From NCBI RefSeq assembly GCF_900016645.1, contig NZ_CDGJ01000032.1: DNA of 64,000 bases. One strand, written 5' to 3'. The position numbers and the translations under genes were made by a program. Below, piece by piece: positions 17,731 through 26,489 of the stretch (the first letter of the stretch is position 1; every line of letters starts with the position of its first letter). The DNA is from Acididesulfobacillus acetoxydans (lineage in GTDB: Bacteria; Bacillota; Desulfitobacteriia; Desulfitobacteriales; Desulfitobacteriaceae). The notes below the pieces were generated by a model. That model searched no databases, was not told where the DNA came from, and was given only the letters and a program-made list of their open reading frames with translations.

Positions 17731-18400
17731 GACCCGGGTTCTGGTCATCGATGACGAGGTTCAGATACGGCGTTTGTTGAAGGTCGCCTTGACAGCCCAT
17801 AATTATGATGTTTATGAAGCGGGGACCGGTCAGGGCGGACTCAATTGGATTGCCATGCATAAACCCGATCTGGTTTTGCTGGATCTCGGCCTTCCCGACC
17901 AGGACGGACTGGAGGTGATCAAAAACCTGAGGGAATGGTCCCAGGTCCCGGTCGTGATTTTGTCGGCGCGGGAGCAGGAGAGTGAGAAGATCGCTGCGCT
18001 GGACGCGGGGGCCGATGACTATGTGACTAAACCCTTCAGCATGGGAGAACTCCTGGCCAGGCTGCGGGCAGCCTTGCGGCATGCATCGGAGGCCGCGGAG
18101 GAGCCTCTGCTGACATTTGAGGGCTTAAGCATTGACCGTTCCCGCCGCATGGTGGCAGTGGACGGGGTGGAGGTCAAGCTGACCCCGACGGAGTACGAGT
18201 TGATGAAAGTCCTGGCTGCCAATGCCGGCAAGGTTCTGACCCATCGCCAACTGTTGCGGGCCGTCTGGGGACCGGCTTATGAACACGAGAATCATTACCT
18301 GCGCATCTATGTGGGACAATTGCGCCGAAAAATAGAGCCGGATCCCTCCCGGCCCCGGCATATTTTGACGGAGGCCGGGGTAGGATACCGGCTGGTTTGA
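17717..18400 (+). CDS. kdpE: Response regulator KdpE
   Basis: OmpR-family regulator of 227 residues: receiver with VIDDE, phosphorylated Asp in LLDLGLPDQDG, LSARE and VTKPFSMGELLARLR, then a winged helix (VKLTPTEYELMKVLAANAG, ending LTEAGVGYRLV). It is phosphorylated by KdpD, whose gene overlaps it. The GTG at 17717 follows GGGGGTGAG; an ATG lies two codons later. Its usual target kdpFABC is not visible nearby; the next gene, amtB, is convergent. Confidence 0.93.
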   Translation: MEMSKTRVLVIDDEVQIRRLLKVALTAHNYDVYEAGTGQGGLNWIAMHKPDLVLLDLGLPDQDGLEVIKNLREWSQVPVVILSAREQESEKIAALDAGADDYVTKPFSMGELLARLRAALRHASEAAEEPLLTFEGLSIDRSRRMVAVDGVEVKLTPTEYELMKVLAANAGKVLTHRQLLRAVWGPAYEHENHYLRIYVGQLRRKIEPDPSRPRHILTEAGVGYRLV

Positions 18401-18467
18401 GCTCAATTTCGTTGCGGGCGGGCGAAGCGGTTTCAGCGCACGTATGTTCTCACCGGTCAGGGTCATT

Positions 18468-19928
18468 TCAGTTCTCGCGTCCCCAGACAGAAGCGAAGTC
18501 AAGGGACGTACCCTGGAATCCCCCGATTTCGGTCAACTGAGGGTCAAGGAGAGGCTGTTTTCGCGTTGTACTCAGGGTAGCCAGATGGGTCAGGCTGCCG
18601 CTGATGAAGTCGGGGTAGGCTTCCTCGCCGTGTAAGGAAAGATCCAGCCCCGTGTCCTCTTCCTCGAAGTTGACGCGCAGGGTGGTGAAGAGAGCAATGG
18701 CTTTGAGAATGAGGAAAGTCATGGTGACGGTCAGCACGATGGTTACGCCCACGCTAAGAGCCTGAATTCCCAATTGCCGGGGGTTGCCGTAAAGGAGGCC
18801 GTTCGCTCCGGCGGGATTGATCGCCTTGCTGGCGAAAATGCCGGTGGCCAGAGCTCCCCAGGTTCCCCCGATGCCGTGGCAGCCAAAGGCGTCCAAAGCG
18901 TCGTCATACCCGAGGCGTTCTTTGAGAAGGCTTACGGCAAAATAACTGATGATGCCGCCCATCAGTCCGATGAAAATGGAGGAGAGCGGGCTGACAAACC
19001 CAGCCGCCGGGGTGATGGCTACCAAACCGGTGACCGCCCCGCTGGCGGCGCCCAGGACGGTGGGTTTGCCCCGATGCAGCCGTTCGACAGTTATCCAGGC
19101 CAAGGCCGCGGCGGCGGCCGATGTATTGGTGGTGACAAAAGCCATACCGGCCAATCCGTTGGCGGCCAAAGCACTTCCCGAGTTGAACCCGAACCAGCCG
19201 AACCAGAGCAAGCCTGCCCCCAAAATGGTCATCGGGATATGGTGGGGGGCCATGGGTTCCTTGCCGTAGCCTTGCCGTTTGCCCAAGACGAGGGCAGCCA
19301 CAAGCCCGGAAAATCCGGAACTGATGTGCACCACCGTTCCCCCGGCGAAGTCCAAAGCACCCAGATTCCTGAGGAAACCGCCGTTGCCCCAGACCCAGTG
19401 AGCCAGGGGATCGTAGACAAAGAGGGCCCAGAGGAAGATGAAAGCGACGAAAGCCGGAAACTTCATGCGTTCTGCGACTGAACCGCTGATCAAAGCGGGT
19501 GTGATGACGGCAAACATCATCTGGAAAGCCATAAAGACGATGGCCGGTATCGTGGCGGCGTACGCCGGATTCGGGACCGATCCCACTCCCGTCAGGCCAA
19601 GCCAGTTCAGGCCGCCTATAATCCCCCCGTGGTCCGGGCCGAAGGCCAGACTGTAGCCAAAGAGTACCCATTGCAGGGAGATAAGCCCCATCACCACCAA
19701 ACTGTGCATCATCGTGCTGAGGACGTTCTTTTTGCGGACCATGCCGCCGTAAAAAAGGGCCAAGCCTGGGGTCATGAGCAGGACCAAAGCGGCCGAAAGC
19801 AGGACGAAAGCGGTGTCGCCGGAGTTGATCTGGGCGGGACCGGCCGCCAGAGCCGCGGAGGGAAAGGCCAGCAAGCCGGCCAACGAGATTGGAAGAATAA
19901 GACCCTTAAGAATAAGACCTTTGCGCAT
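18468..19928 (-). CDS. amt: Ammonium transporter AmtB
   Basis: Membrane channel for ammonium/ammonia, 486 residues with a signal-like first segment (ending SAALAAGPAQ) and 11 membrane helices. Family motifs: NSGDTAFVLLSAALVLLMTP, DFAGGTVVHISSG (first pore His) and DALDAFGCHGIGGTWGALATG (second pore His). ATG at 19928 follows GGGAGGAAA; the open frame extends to 19964 without a signal. No glnB/glnK gene is adjacent, which is unusual for amtB. The tail beyond residue about 430 is longer than average. The 5' leader has a strong terminator-like hairpin (20024-20066). Confidence 0.93.
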   Translation of the reverse strand: MRKGLILKGLILPISLAGLLAFPSAALAAGPAQINSGDTAFVLLSAALVLLMTPGLALFYGGMVRKKNVLSTMMHSLVVMGLISLQWVLFGYSLAFGPDHGGIIGGLNWLGLTGVGSVPNPAYAATIPAIVFMAFQMMFAVITPALISGSVAERMKFPAFVAFIFLWALFVYDPLAHWVWGNGGFLRNLGALDFAGGTVVHISSGFSGLVAALVLGKRQGYGKEPMAPHHIPMTILGAGLLWFGWFGFNSGSALAANGLAGMAFVTTNTSAAAAALAWITVERLHRGKPTVLGAASGAVTGLVAITPAAGFVSPLSSIFIGLMGGIISYFAVSLLKERLGYDDALDAFGCHGIGGTWGALATGIFASKAINPAGANGLLYGNPRQLGIQALSVGVTIVLTVTMTFLILKAIALFTTLRVNFEEEDTGLDLSLHGEEAYPDFISGSLTHLATLSTTRKQPLLDPQLTEIGGFQGTSLDFASVWGREN

Positions 19929-20023
19929 GTGATTTCCTCCCAAGCCGATTTTCGTCTTAATCAATTAATCAAATTGAAGGAGCCCCGGATAAAGTGAAAA
20001 AGTTGATAGGGAAAATCCGGAGA

Positions 20024-20066
20024 ACAAAAAAAGACACTTCGGAGCCTATTCTCCTAAAGCGTCTTT
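20024..20066 (-). terminator. Terminator-like hairpin in the amtB leader
   Basis: On the minus strand, AAAGACGCTTTAGGAG pairs with CTCCGAAGTGTCTTT (one bulge, one G-U) around a 6-nt loop and runs into seven T. It lies about 95 nt before the amtB start and reads towards it, so it is an attenuator candidate or the end of a short leader RNA. A downstream CCGGAT/ATCCGG pairing could compete with ribosome access. The regulator is unknown. Confidence 0.6.
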
Positions 20067-20184
20067 GCTTTGCGAACGGAAGTTCATCCCTTATAGCTAT
20101 ACTCTAATGGGAAACCGGGCCGAATTCAACCCATCCGGCCAATAAATACTGTATACATGATCAGTTGTGGAAAGGAGTTTTAGC

Positions 20185-21327
20185 GTGTTGTACCGAAAGT
20201 TTGGACACACGGATTTCCATGTTTCCGCCTTGGGATTTGGGTCTATGCGCCTGCCCGTCTTAGAAGGCGACGCCGGCAAAGTAGACGAAACCAAAGCCGT
20301 TGAGATGATTCGTTACGCCATTGACCATGGGGTGAACTATGTCGATACCGCTTACCTTTATCATCAGGGTCAGAGTGAAATCCTGGTGGCTAAAGCTCTA
20401 CGAGACGGGTATCGGGAGAAAGTCAAGCTGGCCACCAAGCTTCCCGTCTGGTTGACGGAACACTACGAAGATTTTGACAGGTATTTGAACGAGCAGCTGG
20501 AGAAGCTGGGAACGGATCACATCGATTTCTATCTGCTGCATGCGCTGAACAGGAATACTTGGCCCAAGGCCAAGGAAGCCGGGGTACTTCGCTTTCTCGA
20601 CCGGGCCGCGGCCGACGGAAGAATCGGTTATGCGGGTTTCTCTTTTCATGATGAAGAAAAGCTCTTTGAAGAGATCATCGACGCCTACTCCTGGACTTTC
20701 TGTCAGATGCAGTACAATTATATGGACACGAATATCCAGGCCGGGACCGAAGGGCTGAATTATGCCGCTGCCAAAGGCCTGGCGGTAATCATTATGGAAC
20801 CCATCAAAGGCGGAAAACTGGCCGCGAACCCGCCCCGGGCCGTGCAAGAGTTGTGGGCAAGTGCTCCTACTGAGAGAACTCCGGCAGAATGGGCTCTGCG
20901 TTGGGTCTGGAATCACCCGCAAGTTTCACTGGTTTTGAGCGGAATGAGCACCATGGAACAGGTGCAAGAGAATGTGCGGATTGCCGCCGAGGCTGAGCCC
21001 AATTCTTTAACCTCGGAGGAGCTGCGCCTTATTGGCGAGGTCAGAAAAACTTACGCGGCTTTGACCAAAGTGGGCTGCACGGGTTGCGGCTATTGTCTGC
21101 CTTGCCCCTCGGGAGTGGATATTCCCCGGAATTTTGCCCTGTATAATGACGCTTACATCTATGATCAGCTGGATGCTTCGGTCATGGCTTATCAAAACCT
21201 CCTGGAGGAGGGAGCGAGGGCCTCAGCCTGTGTGGAATGCGGTGAGTGTGAGTCCGTTTGCCCGCAGCAACTCAACATCCGCATATACCTGAAGGAGGTG
21301 CACAGAACTCTCTCGAGAGGAAACTGA
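20185..21327 (+). CDS. Aldo/keto reductase with C-terminal [4Fe-4S] domain
   Basis: 380 residues. The N-terminal 270 or so form the aldo/keto reductase barrel (GFGSMRLP, then YVDTAYLYHQGQSE with the catalytic Asp/Tyr, and FYLLHALN with the catalytic His region). The C-terminus has two clusters, CTGCGYCLPCPSGVDIP and CVECGECESVCPQQL, each able to ligate a 4Fe-4S centre. Such fusions are common in anaerobes; substrate unknown. GTG at 20185 follows AAAGGAG by 8 nt. The last 14 codons are the first unit of an 81-bp tandem duplication that extends past the stop. Confidence 0.88.
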   Translation: MLYRKFGHTDFHVSALGFGSMRLPVLEGDAGKVDETKAVEMIRYAIDHGVNYVDTAYLYHQGQSEILVAKALRDGYREKVKLATKLPVWLTEHYEDFDRYLNEQLEKLGTDHIDFYLLHALNRNTWPKAKEAGVLRFLDRAAADGRIGYAGFSFHDEEKLFEEIIDAYSWTFCQMQYNYMDTNIQAGTEGLNYAAAKGLAVIIMEPIKGGKLAANPPRAVQELWASAPTERTPAEWALRWVWNHPQVSLVLSGMSTMEQVQENVRIAAEAEPNSLTSEELRLIGEVRKTYAALTKVGCTGCGYCLPCPSGVDIPRNFALYNDAYIYDQLDASVMAYQNLLEEGARASACVECGECESVCPQQLNIRIYLKEVHRTLSRGN

Positions 21328-21485
21328 AACGTTAAGTCCCGACGCAGGCACATAGGCGCAGGCACATACCTGAAGGAGGTGCACAGAACTCTCTCGAGAG
21401 GAAACTGAAACGTTAAGTCCCGACGCAGGCACATAGGCGCAGGCACATACCTGAAGGAGGTGCACAGAACTCTCTCGAGAGGAAT
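21286..21485 (+). repeat. 81-bp tandem duplication, about 2.5 copies
   Basis: Units start at 21286, 21367 and 21448. The first two are essentially identical; the third breaks off near 21485. The first unit contains the end of the aldo/keto reductase gene including its stop, so the extra copies carry only untranslated copies of that end. 81 is a multiple of three, but the stop in each unit prevents protein extension. Near identity implies a recent event. Confidence 0.95.
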
Positions 21486-21666
21486 CTAAAATGTCACGTC
21501 CCTGCGCTCACACATAACCTATATTAAAAAGGCTCAGGCAGTGGGGTGACGTGAGGCATGAGGAAAGGTTCGGCGGGAAGGGTGCGGGATGAGGGAAGCT
21601 TGGGCGGGGAGGGCGAGGAAAGAAAAGGAAGAGGAAGAAGAAGACGAGGAAGAAGAGAGGGCGATC

Positions 21667-22470
21667 ATGAGTAAAGCGTTGTACCGGGCTATGTTAAAGC
21701 TGAATGTAGGGAAAATTATCGGTTATGCCTCGGGAAACGCGCTTTACGGACTGTTGCTGACCACGGTATATCCCTCAATAGCCGGGTCCCCGGCGGCGGC
21801 CGAGATTGCCGGCAGTTTTCCGGCGACTGTGAAGAGTGTTTTTGGCGTTTCGGATGAGGCTGATCTCAGTACTTTCGAATCCTATATTTCGGGCCAGTTT
21901 TTCAGCCGGATTTGGGTTTTAGTCATGTCCGTTTATGGAATCGGCACGGCCCAAAGTCTGCTGGCGGATTTGTTGGAGCGGGGTTTCTTGGCCTATCCCT
22001 TGGCCGCCCCCCTTTCGCGCAGGGAGATTGCTCTGACCCAGTCAGCGGTCCTCTTGACGGGATGTGCGACCCTGACCGGGGTCACCCTATTGGGGGTCAC
22101 CTGGGGCTGCCACAGACAGGGTATCGGGATTTCCCTTTGGCGGTATTATCGCTTGGGGATTTTGGGATTCTCCTTCTTTTCCGCGCTCGCTTCGTATAGC
22201 CTGTTTTTTTCGGCGGTGGCACCAGGCAGAGGGCAGGCACTGTTCTGGGCCGCGGGTTTGACCTTGCTTTTTTACGGGCTCGATGTCGTGGCCGGTCTCA
22301 GTGACAAGTTCCGTTGGCTGCGTCGCCTGACGCTGTTCCGGTTTTTTCGGCCTCAAGAAATATTGACCGGTCAATCTTCCACCCGGGATACCCTGATTCT
22401 GCTGGGAATAACGGCCGGGATGCTGGTCTTGACCGCGGAGGGTTTCAACAGGAGGGACCTGCCGGTCTGA
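21667..22470 (+). CDS. ABC-2-type transporter permease subunit
   Basis: 267 residues with six hydrophobic segments, arranged as in ABC-2 exporters' membrane subunits (an initial helix, a long extracytoplasmic loop after about residue 40, then a cluster of helices; LAAPLSRREIALTQSAVLL is the coupling region). The partner ATPase is not next door, so it is either orphaned or served by a distant ATPase. The open frame extends upstream through a Glu-rich stretch to 21589; I start at the ATG at 21667 after AGAGAGG because the upstream acidic run reads like untranslated purine-rich DNA. Cargo unknown. Confidence 0.7.
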   Translation: MSKALYRAMLKLNVGKIIGYASGNALYGLLLTTVYPSIAGSPAAAEIAGSFPATVKSVFGVSDEADLSTFESYISGQFFSRIWVLVMSVYGIGTAQSLLADLLERGFLAYPLAAPLSRREIALTQSAVLLTGCATLTGVTLLGVTWGCHRQGIGISLWRYYRLGILGFSFFSALASYSLFFSAVAPGRGQALFWAAGLTLLFYGLDVVAGLSDKFRWLRRLTLFRFFRPQEILTGQSSTRDTLILLGITAGMLVLTAEGFNRRDLPV

Positions 22471-22542
22471 ACCGCTTTCAAGAGAGTATTCACCGTTAGC
22501 AACGAATGGAATACAACTGCGGGAAAAAGTAAGGGGGGAGAG

Positions 22543-23220
22543 GTGACATTGCCCAATCAAACGGCTTACAATTATCCATTGGGCAAACCGTTACGCAAAC
22601 CGGGCCGCGGTTCCGGCTGCCCGGGCTATTGGCAGGGGGCCGGAGCCGCCGGTGTTCTCCCGCCTGCGCCCCGGCCGTGCGGGCCCAACGTGAGCCGGCA
22701 GCGTTCCAAGGCCCAAGCCTGGCTCCTGCTGCCGGCCGCCTTCGGTACCGTCATCGCGCTGGTCGCGGCGTTCTCTCCCCGGAAAGAGCGGGTGATCCGG
22801 CGCTGGGGCGGGCCGATAGCGCTCCAGGCGGCTGTCAGCCTTTATACCGGCTTTGGCGTTTTGGGAGTTGCCGTCTATGTTTTTCAGGTATTGCGGGATT
22901 CGGAGGGCCAAAGCACTAGTGCTTTGGCGAGGATTTTTCCTTTGGCGCTGGCCATACCGCTCAATATCCTTTTTTTCGCCTCCGTGTACAACTTCATGTA
23001 TCAATATTTCCCGCAGAGTTTTAAGGGGGACATTGGCACGGGGGCACCTGTGGAGTTGTTTTCTTTCTTGTATCTGAGCATGACCGCCATTTCTACCGGG
23101 GGTATGGGGGACATTCTGCCGACGGCGGTTTCCACCCGGATGCTCCTCAGCATGGAAACGCTTTTTAATCTTTTTGTTTTGAGCATGGGTATATCCTTGT
23201 TCGGGGAAGTTATCGCCTGA
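22543..23220 (+). CDS. Ion-channel-like membrane protein with altered selectivity filter
   Basis: 225 residues, with a Pro/Gly/Cys-rich N-terminus, then hydrophobic segments at about residues 60-75, 90-115, 130-150 and 190-220. Between the last two lies SFLYLSMTAISTGGMGDILP, in the place and context of a K+ channel pore helix and filter, but TVGYGD is replaced by TGGMGD. Ion selectivity may therefore differ. The start may be GTG 22543 or TTG 22549 behind GGGGGGAGAGG. It is 72 bp downstream of the ABC-2 permease gene. Confidence 0.6.
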   Translation: MTLPNQTAYNYPLGKPLRKPGRGSGCPGYWQGAGAAGVLPPAPRPCGPNVSRQRSKAQAWLLLPAAFGTVIALVAAFSPRKERVIRRWGGPIALQAAVSLYTGFGVLGVAVYVFQVLRDSEGQSTSALARIFPLALAIPLNILFFASVYNFMYQYFPQSFKGDIGTGAPVELFSFLYLSMTAISTGGMGDILPTAVSTRMLLSMETLFNLFVLSMGISLFGEVIA

Positions 23221-23309
23221 AATCCCGGACCGAGGACCTGCCGAAGGTTGCGCCCCCAAATCCGAATCCTAGAAACCCGTATGGATCCCCCGCGTAAAGT
23301 TGCGCCCCG

Positions 23310-24539
23310 CTAGTCGCGGCGGCTGTAGAGTTCCACGATTTTCAAAAGAGTTTCCACTGCCTTTTCCATGGATTCCACAGGAATGAATTCGTATCTCCCA
23401 TGGAAATTATGTCCGCCGGTGAAGAGGTTGGGAGTGGGCAGGCCTTTGTAAGAAAGTGCCGCCCCATCTGTCCCCCCTCTGACGGGATTGACCACAGGCG
23501 TGATTTTTGCAGCCTGCATGGCCTGGAAAGCGGTGTCCACGATGTGCTGCACCGGGGCGATTTTCTCTTTCATGTTGTAGTATTGATCTTTAATCTCCAC
23601 TTCAAATGTGGCCTGAGGGTATTTTTTGCCCAAGGTGCGGGCGATATTCTCGATGACAGCTTTCCGTTGGGCGAAACGGACCTGATCAAAATCCCGGATC
23701 AAATAGTTGAGGCGGGTCTGTTCAACTTCGCCCCGGATTCCGGTCAGGTGATAGAACCCAACGTATCCCTCTGTTTGGGCGGGCGTCTCATCGGGCGGCA
23801 GGAGGGCTATGAATTCAGCGGCCAGGAGCAAGGAATTAAGCATTTTTCCTTTAGCTGTACCCGGGTGGACATTTCGCCCTGTGATGACGATTTTCGCTTT
23901 GGCGGCATTGAAGTTTTCAAACTCCAGTTCACCCAAAGGACCCCCGTCAACTGTGTAGGCGAAATCGACGGGGAACTTGTCCAGGTTGAAGAAATCGGTG
24001 CCGCGCCCCACTTCCTCGTCCGGCGTGAAAGCGAAACAAAGCGTGCCATGCGGCAGCTCGGGATGTTGGATCAGATATTCGGCGGCAGTAACGATCTCGG
24101 CGATCCCGGCTTTGTCATCCGCACCCAAGAGAGTCGTGCCGTCTGTTGTAATGAGGGTTTCCCCCTTGTACTTTAAAAGGTCGGGAAAGTCTTCCGGTGA
24201 GAGGACGACATTGAGGGTCTCATTAAGGAGCAGGGGTTTCCCATCATAGTTCTCGAAGAGTCGGGGTTTAATTTGGGCCCCGCTCACTTCGGGACTCGTA
24301 TCCATGTGGGCGACAAATCCGACGGCTGCTGCCGGCTGCGTGATATTGGCAGGCAAAGTCGCGTAAACGTAGCCGTGTTCATCACACGATACTTCGCTCA
24401 AGCCTAGAGTCTCTAATTCGGCGGCCAAGGCATTGGCCAGCACCATTTGTCCGGGAGTGCTGGGGGAGCCAGGAGCTTCCTCCTCCGAGCGGGTATCGAA
24501 CTGTACATAGCGTAAAAAACGTTCGGTAACTTGGGACAT
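23310..24539 (-). CDS. pepT: Tripeptidase PepT
   Basis: Zinc aminopeptidase that removes N-terminal residues from tripeptides in the cytoplasm. 409 residues, the family's normal length, with metal/catalytic motifs GFVAHMDTSPEVSG, GADDKAGIAEIVTAAEYL, FTPDEEVGRG and VDGGPLGELEFE, and the dimerisation/ligand segment VNPVRGGTDGAALSYKG near the end. ATG at 24539 follows GGAGGA; the frame is open further upstream without a signal. Confidence 0.93.
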   Translation of the reverse strand: MSQVTERFLRYVQFDTRSEEEAPGSPSTPGQMVLANALAAELETLGLSEVSCDEHGYVYATLPANITQPAAAVGFVAHMDTSPEVSGAQIKPRLFENYDGKPLLLNETLNVVLSPEDFPDLLKYKGETLITTDGTTLLGADDKAGIAEIVTAAEYLIQHPELPHGTLCFAFTPDEEVGRGTDFFNLDKFPVDFAYTVDGGPLGELEFENFNAAKAKIVITGRNVHPGTAKGKMLNSLLLAAEFIALLPPDETPAQTEGYVGFYHLTGIRGEVEQTRLNYLIRDFDQVRFAQRKAVIENIARTLGKKYPQATFEVEIKDQYYNMKEKIAPVQHIVDTAFQAMQAAKITPVVNPVRGGTDGAALSYKGLPTPNLFTGGHNFHGRYEFIPVESMEKAVETLLKIVELYSRRD

Positions 24540-24822
24540 GGCAAAATCCTCCTTTTGATCATACCCGTGTTGTGTCCGGGGTCGGCGGGACACCGAGTTC
24601 CGTGTTGAGCAGGTGTTTTTAATGGACTGCTGCCTGCGGCAGACATCTGTCGGGTCCCGAGTTCCGTGTTTATTATAGGTTACCGGGGGCGGGAAGGCCA
24701 GGGGCGCAGCCAATTCTTTGGCGTTATTGTTGTTCGGCGCTCTGGGCTAACAGGGCCGGGAAGGCCGGGAGCCAAGGAGCTTTCTGTGCCGCCGGTCGGG
24801 GCGGGTGCTGCCGCGCATACCT

Positions 24823-24925
24823 TGTATGTACACCGTGTGTATTTGTATGTACACCGTGTATTCGTATGTACACCGTGTATTCGTATGTACACCGTGTGTA
24901 CTCATATGTACTCCGTGTATGTGCC
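24823..24925 (+). repeat. Minisatellite with 19-21-bp units
   Basis: Five successive units built on GTATGTACACCGTGTATTC, with 2-bp expansions (GTGTGTA) in units 1 and 4 and a degenerate last unit. It lies in the 530-bp gap between the divergent pepT and the second Nramp gene. Units abut without spacers. Upstream, near 24575-24590 and 24650-24670, GACACCGAGTTCCGTGTT and GTCCCGAGTTCCGTGTTT form a separate direct repeat. Confidence 0.85.
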
Positions 24926-24999
24926 ATGTGTACTCGTGTGCATCCGTTTCGTCCTTCGGGGTATTTTCCGAAAATAATCGGTGAATCCTAAAATAAGGC

Positions 25000-25059
25000 T
25001 TGCAAAAAAAGGGCTAAGGCTTTAAAATAGGTCTAGATGATAATGGTTCTCGATTATGA
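25000..25059 (+). promoter_or_regulatory. Promoter and possible Fur-like operator of the second Nramp gene
   Basis: TTGCAA (25000-25005), 17-bp spacer, TAAAAT (25023-25028). Just after the -10, TGATAAT (25038-25044) and ATTATGA (25053-25059) form an inverted pair of the kind bound by Fur-family regulators. The promoter is convincing; the operator is a guess from its AT-rich halves and its position. Confidence 0.55.
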
Positions 25060-25071
25060 AGGAGGAAAGGC

Positions 25072-26355
25072 ATGGGACAAGAGATATGTGCGCCCCGCAG
25101 AGATGCTGAAGCAGGCCGGGCTGAAGCCGATGAACCGACGAAACGACCTCGGTGGCTCCTGCTCCTGGCGACCCTCGGTCCTGGAATTACCGTGATGCTG
25201 GCCGATACTGACGCGGGCTCCATGATTACTGCGGCTCAATCCGGAGCGCGTTGGGGCTATAGGCTCTTGCTCCTCCAATTATTATTGATTCCGATTCTCT
25301 ACTTCATTCAAGAGTTGACTACCAGAATCGGTATTGTTACTCATCAAGGACATGGCGAGCTGATTCGGGCTCAGTTCGGACCGAAATGGGCCTGGTTCTC
25401 GGTAGCCACTCTTTTTGTTTCAGCCGTGGGAGCGTTGGTGACCGAGTTTGCCGGTATCGCGGGGGCGGGTCTGGTTTTTGGCATTCCCCCTCTACTGAGT
25501 GTTTCTTCAGCGGCAGCTTTACTTATTTTAATCACAGCGATGGGACGATATTCATTTGTGGAGCGGACAGCCATCCTGATTGGGCTTTTTGAGTTGGTTT
25601 TTTTGCCGGGAATCTTTTTTGCCCATCCCGATCCCAGTGTCATCGTTCGGCAATTGACGGGCGGACAGCCGCTGTATGATAAGACTTACTGGCTCTTGAT
25701 CGCCGCCAATGTCGGTGCGGTCATTATGCCGTGGATGGTATTTTACCAACAGGGAGCGGTGGTGGATAAAGGGCTCAGGCCCTCCAATCTCAAGTTCAGC
25801 CGCTTAGACACCGCCGTCGGTTCCGTGGTGACCCAGATCATCATGGGGGCGGTGTTGATCCTAACGGCGGCTACCATAGGAAGAGTAGCACCTAATAGCT
25901 CTTTGGCGAATGTTCAGGAGATCGCGCATTCTCTGACCCCCTTCCTGGGGCAAGGGGGAAAAATCCTCTTTGCGGTCGGCATTACCGGAGCGGCGTTAAT
26001 CGCGGCCATCGTCGTGTCTTTGGCGGCATCTTGGGCTTTTGGTGAAGTTTTGGGCTTCCGTTGCAGCCTCAACAATACCTGGAAGGAGGCCCCGGTATTT
26101 TACGGCTTATACAGTGGAGGTATTGTTTTCGCAGCGTTCTTGGTGCTGTTGGGGATTCCCTTGATTTCCCTGACGGTGGCAGTTGAAGTCATGAACGCCT
26201 TGCTTTTGCCTATCGTCGTGGGTTTTCTCCTGGCTCTGGGTTGGCGGGTTCTGCCGCAGCCCTATCGCTTAAAGCTGTGGGAGAAGATTGTTCTGATCTT
26301 TATCTACCTCCTCATCTGCTCCCTGGGATTTTACACGTTGTTCCAGTTAATCTGA
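25072..26355 (+). CDS. Nramp-superfamily metal transporter
   Basis: 427 residues, about 11 membrane helices. Helix 1 reads MLADTDAGSMITAAQSGA (in place of DPGN) and helix 6 reads IMPWMVFYQQGAVVDKG, so the Met absent from the paralogue at 13445 is retained. This suggests the two differ in ion preference. ATG at 25072 is preceded by AAGGAGGAAAGG. A terminator follows at 26411. Confidence 0.82.
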   Translation: MGQEICAPRRDAEAGRAEADEPTKRPRWLLLLATLGPGITVMLADTDAGSMITAAQSGARWGYRLLLLQLLLIPILYFIQELTTRIGIVTHQGHGELIRAQFGPKWAWFSVATLFVSAVGALVTEFAGIAGAGLVFGIPPLLSVSSAAALLILITAMGRYSFVERTAILIGLFELVFLPGIFFAHPDPSVIVRQLTGGQPLYDKTYWLLIAANVGAVIMPWMVFYQQGAVVDKGLRPSNLKFSRLDTAVGSVVTQIIMGAVLILTAATIGRVAPNSSLANVQEIAHSLTPFLGQGGKILFAVGITGAALIAAIVVSLAASWAFGEVLGFRCSLNNTWKEAPVFYGLYSGGIVFAAFLVLLGIPLISLTVAVEVMNALLLPIVVGFLLALGWRVLPQPYRLKLWEKIVLIFIYLLICSLGFYTLFQLI

Positions 26356-26410
26356 CGAAGGCCTTGACTTGCCGCTTCCGAGATCAAAGTTGTTTTTCTC
26401 TTGCACATAC

Positions 26411-26437
26411 CCCCGCTCTTTCGAGTGGGGTTTTTTT
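26411..26437 (+). terminator. Rho-independent terminator after the second Nramp gene
   Basis: CCCCGCTC pairs with GAGTGGGG around TTTC, followed by seven T. Confidence 0.9.
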
Positions 26438-26489
26438 ATCGGCGGGTTTCTATTTCGTAAAGCAATAGTTAAAAACTTTAGAAGGTTTA

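Noticed and set aside
21192..21465. Minus-strand frames with repeated CACAYVPASGLNVSV units
   Set aside because: They are reflections of the 81-bp DNA tandem repeat and lie opposite the reductase gene end, without ribosome binding sites.
24823..24925. Short repeat array as a CRISPR
   Set aside because: The units abut without unique spacers and no cas genes are present.
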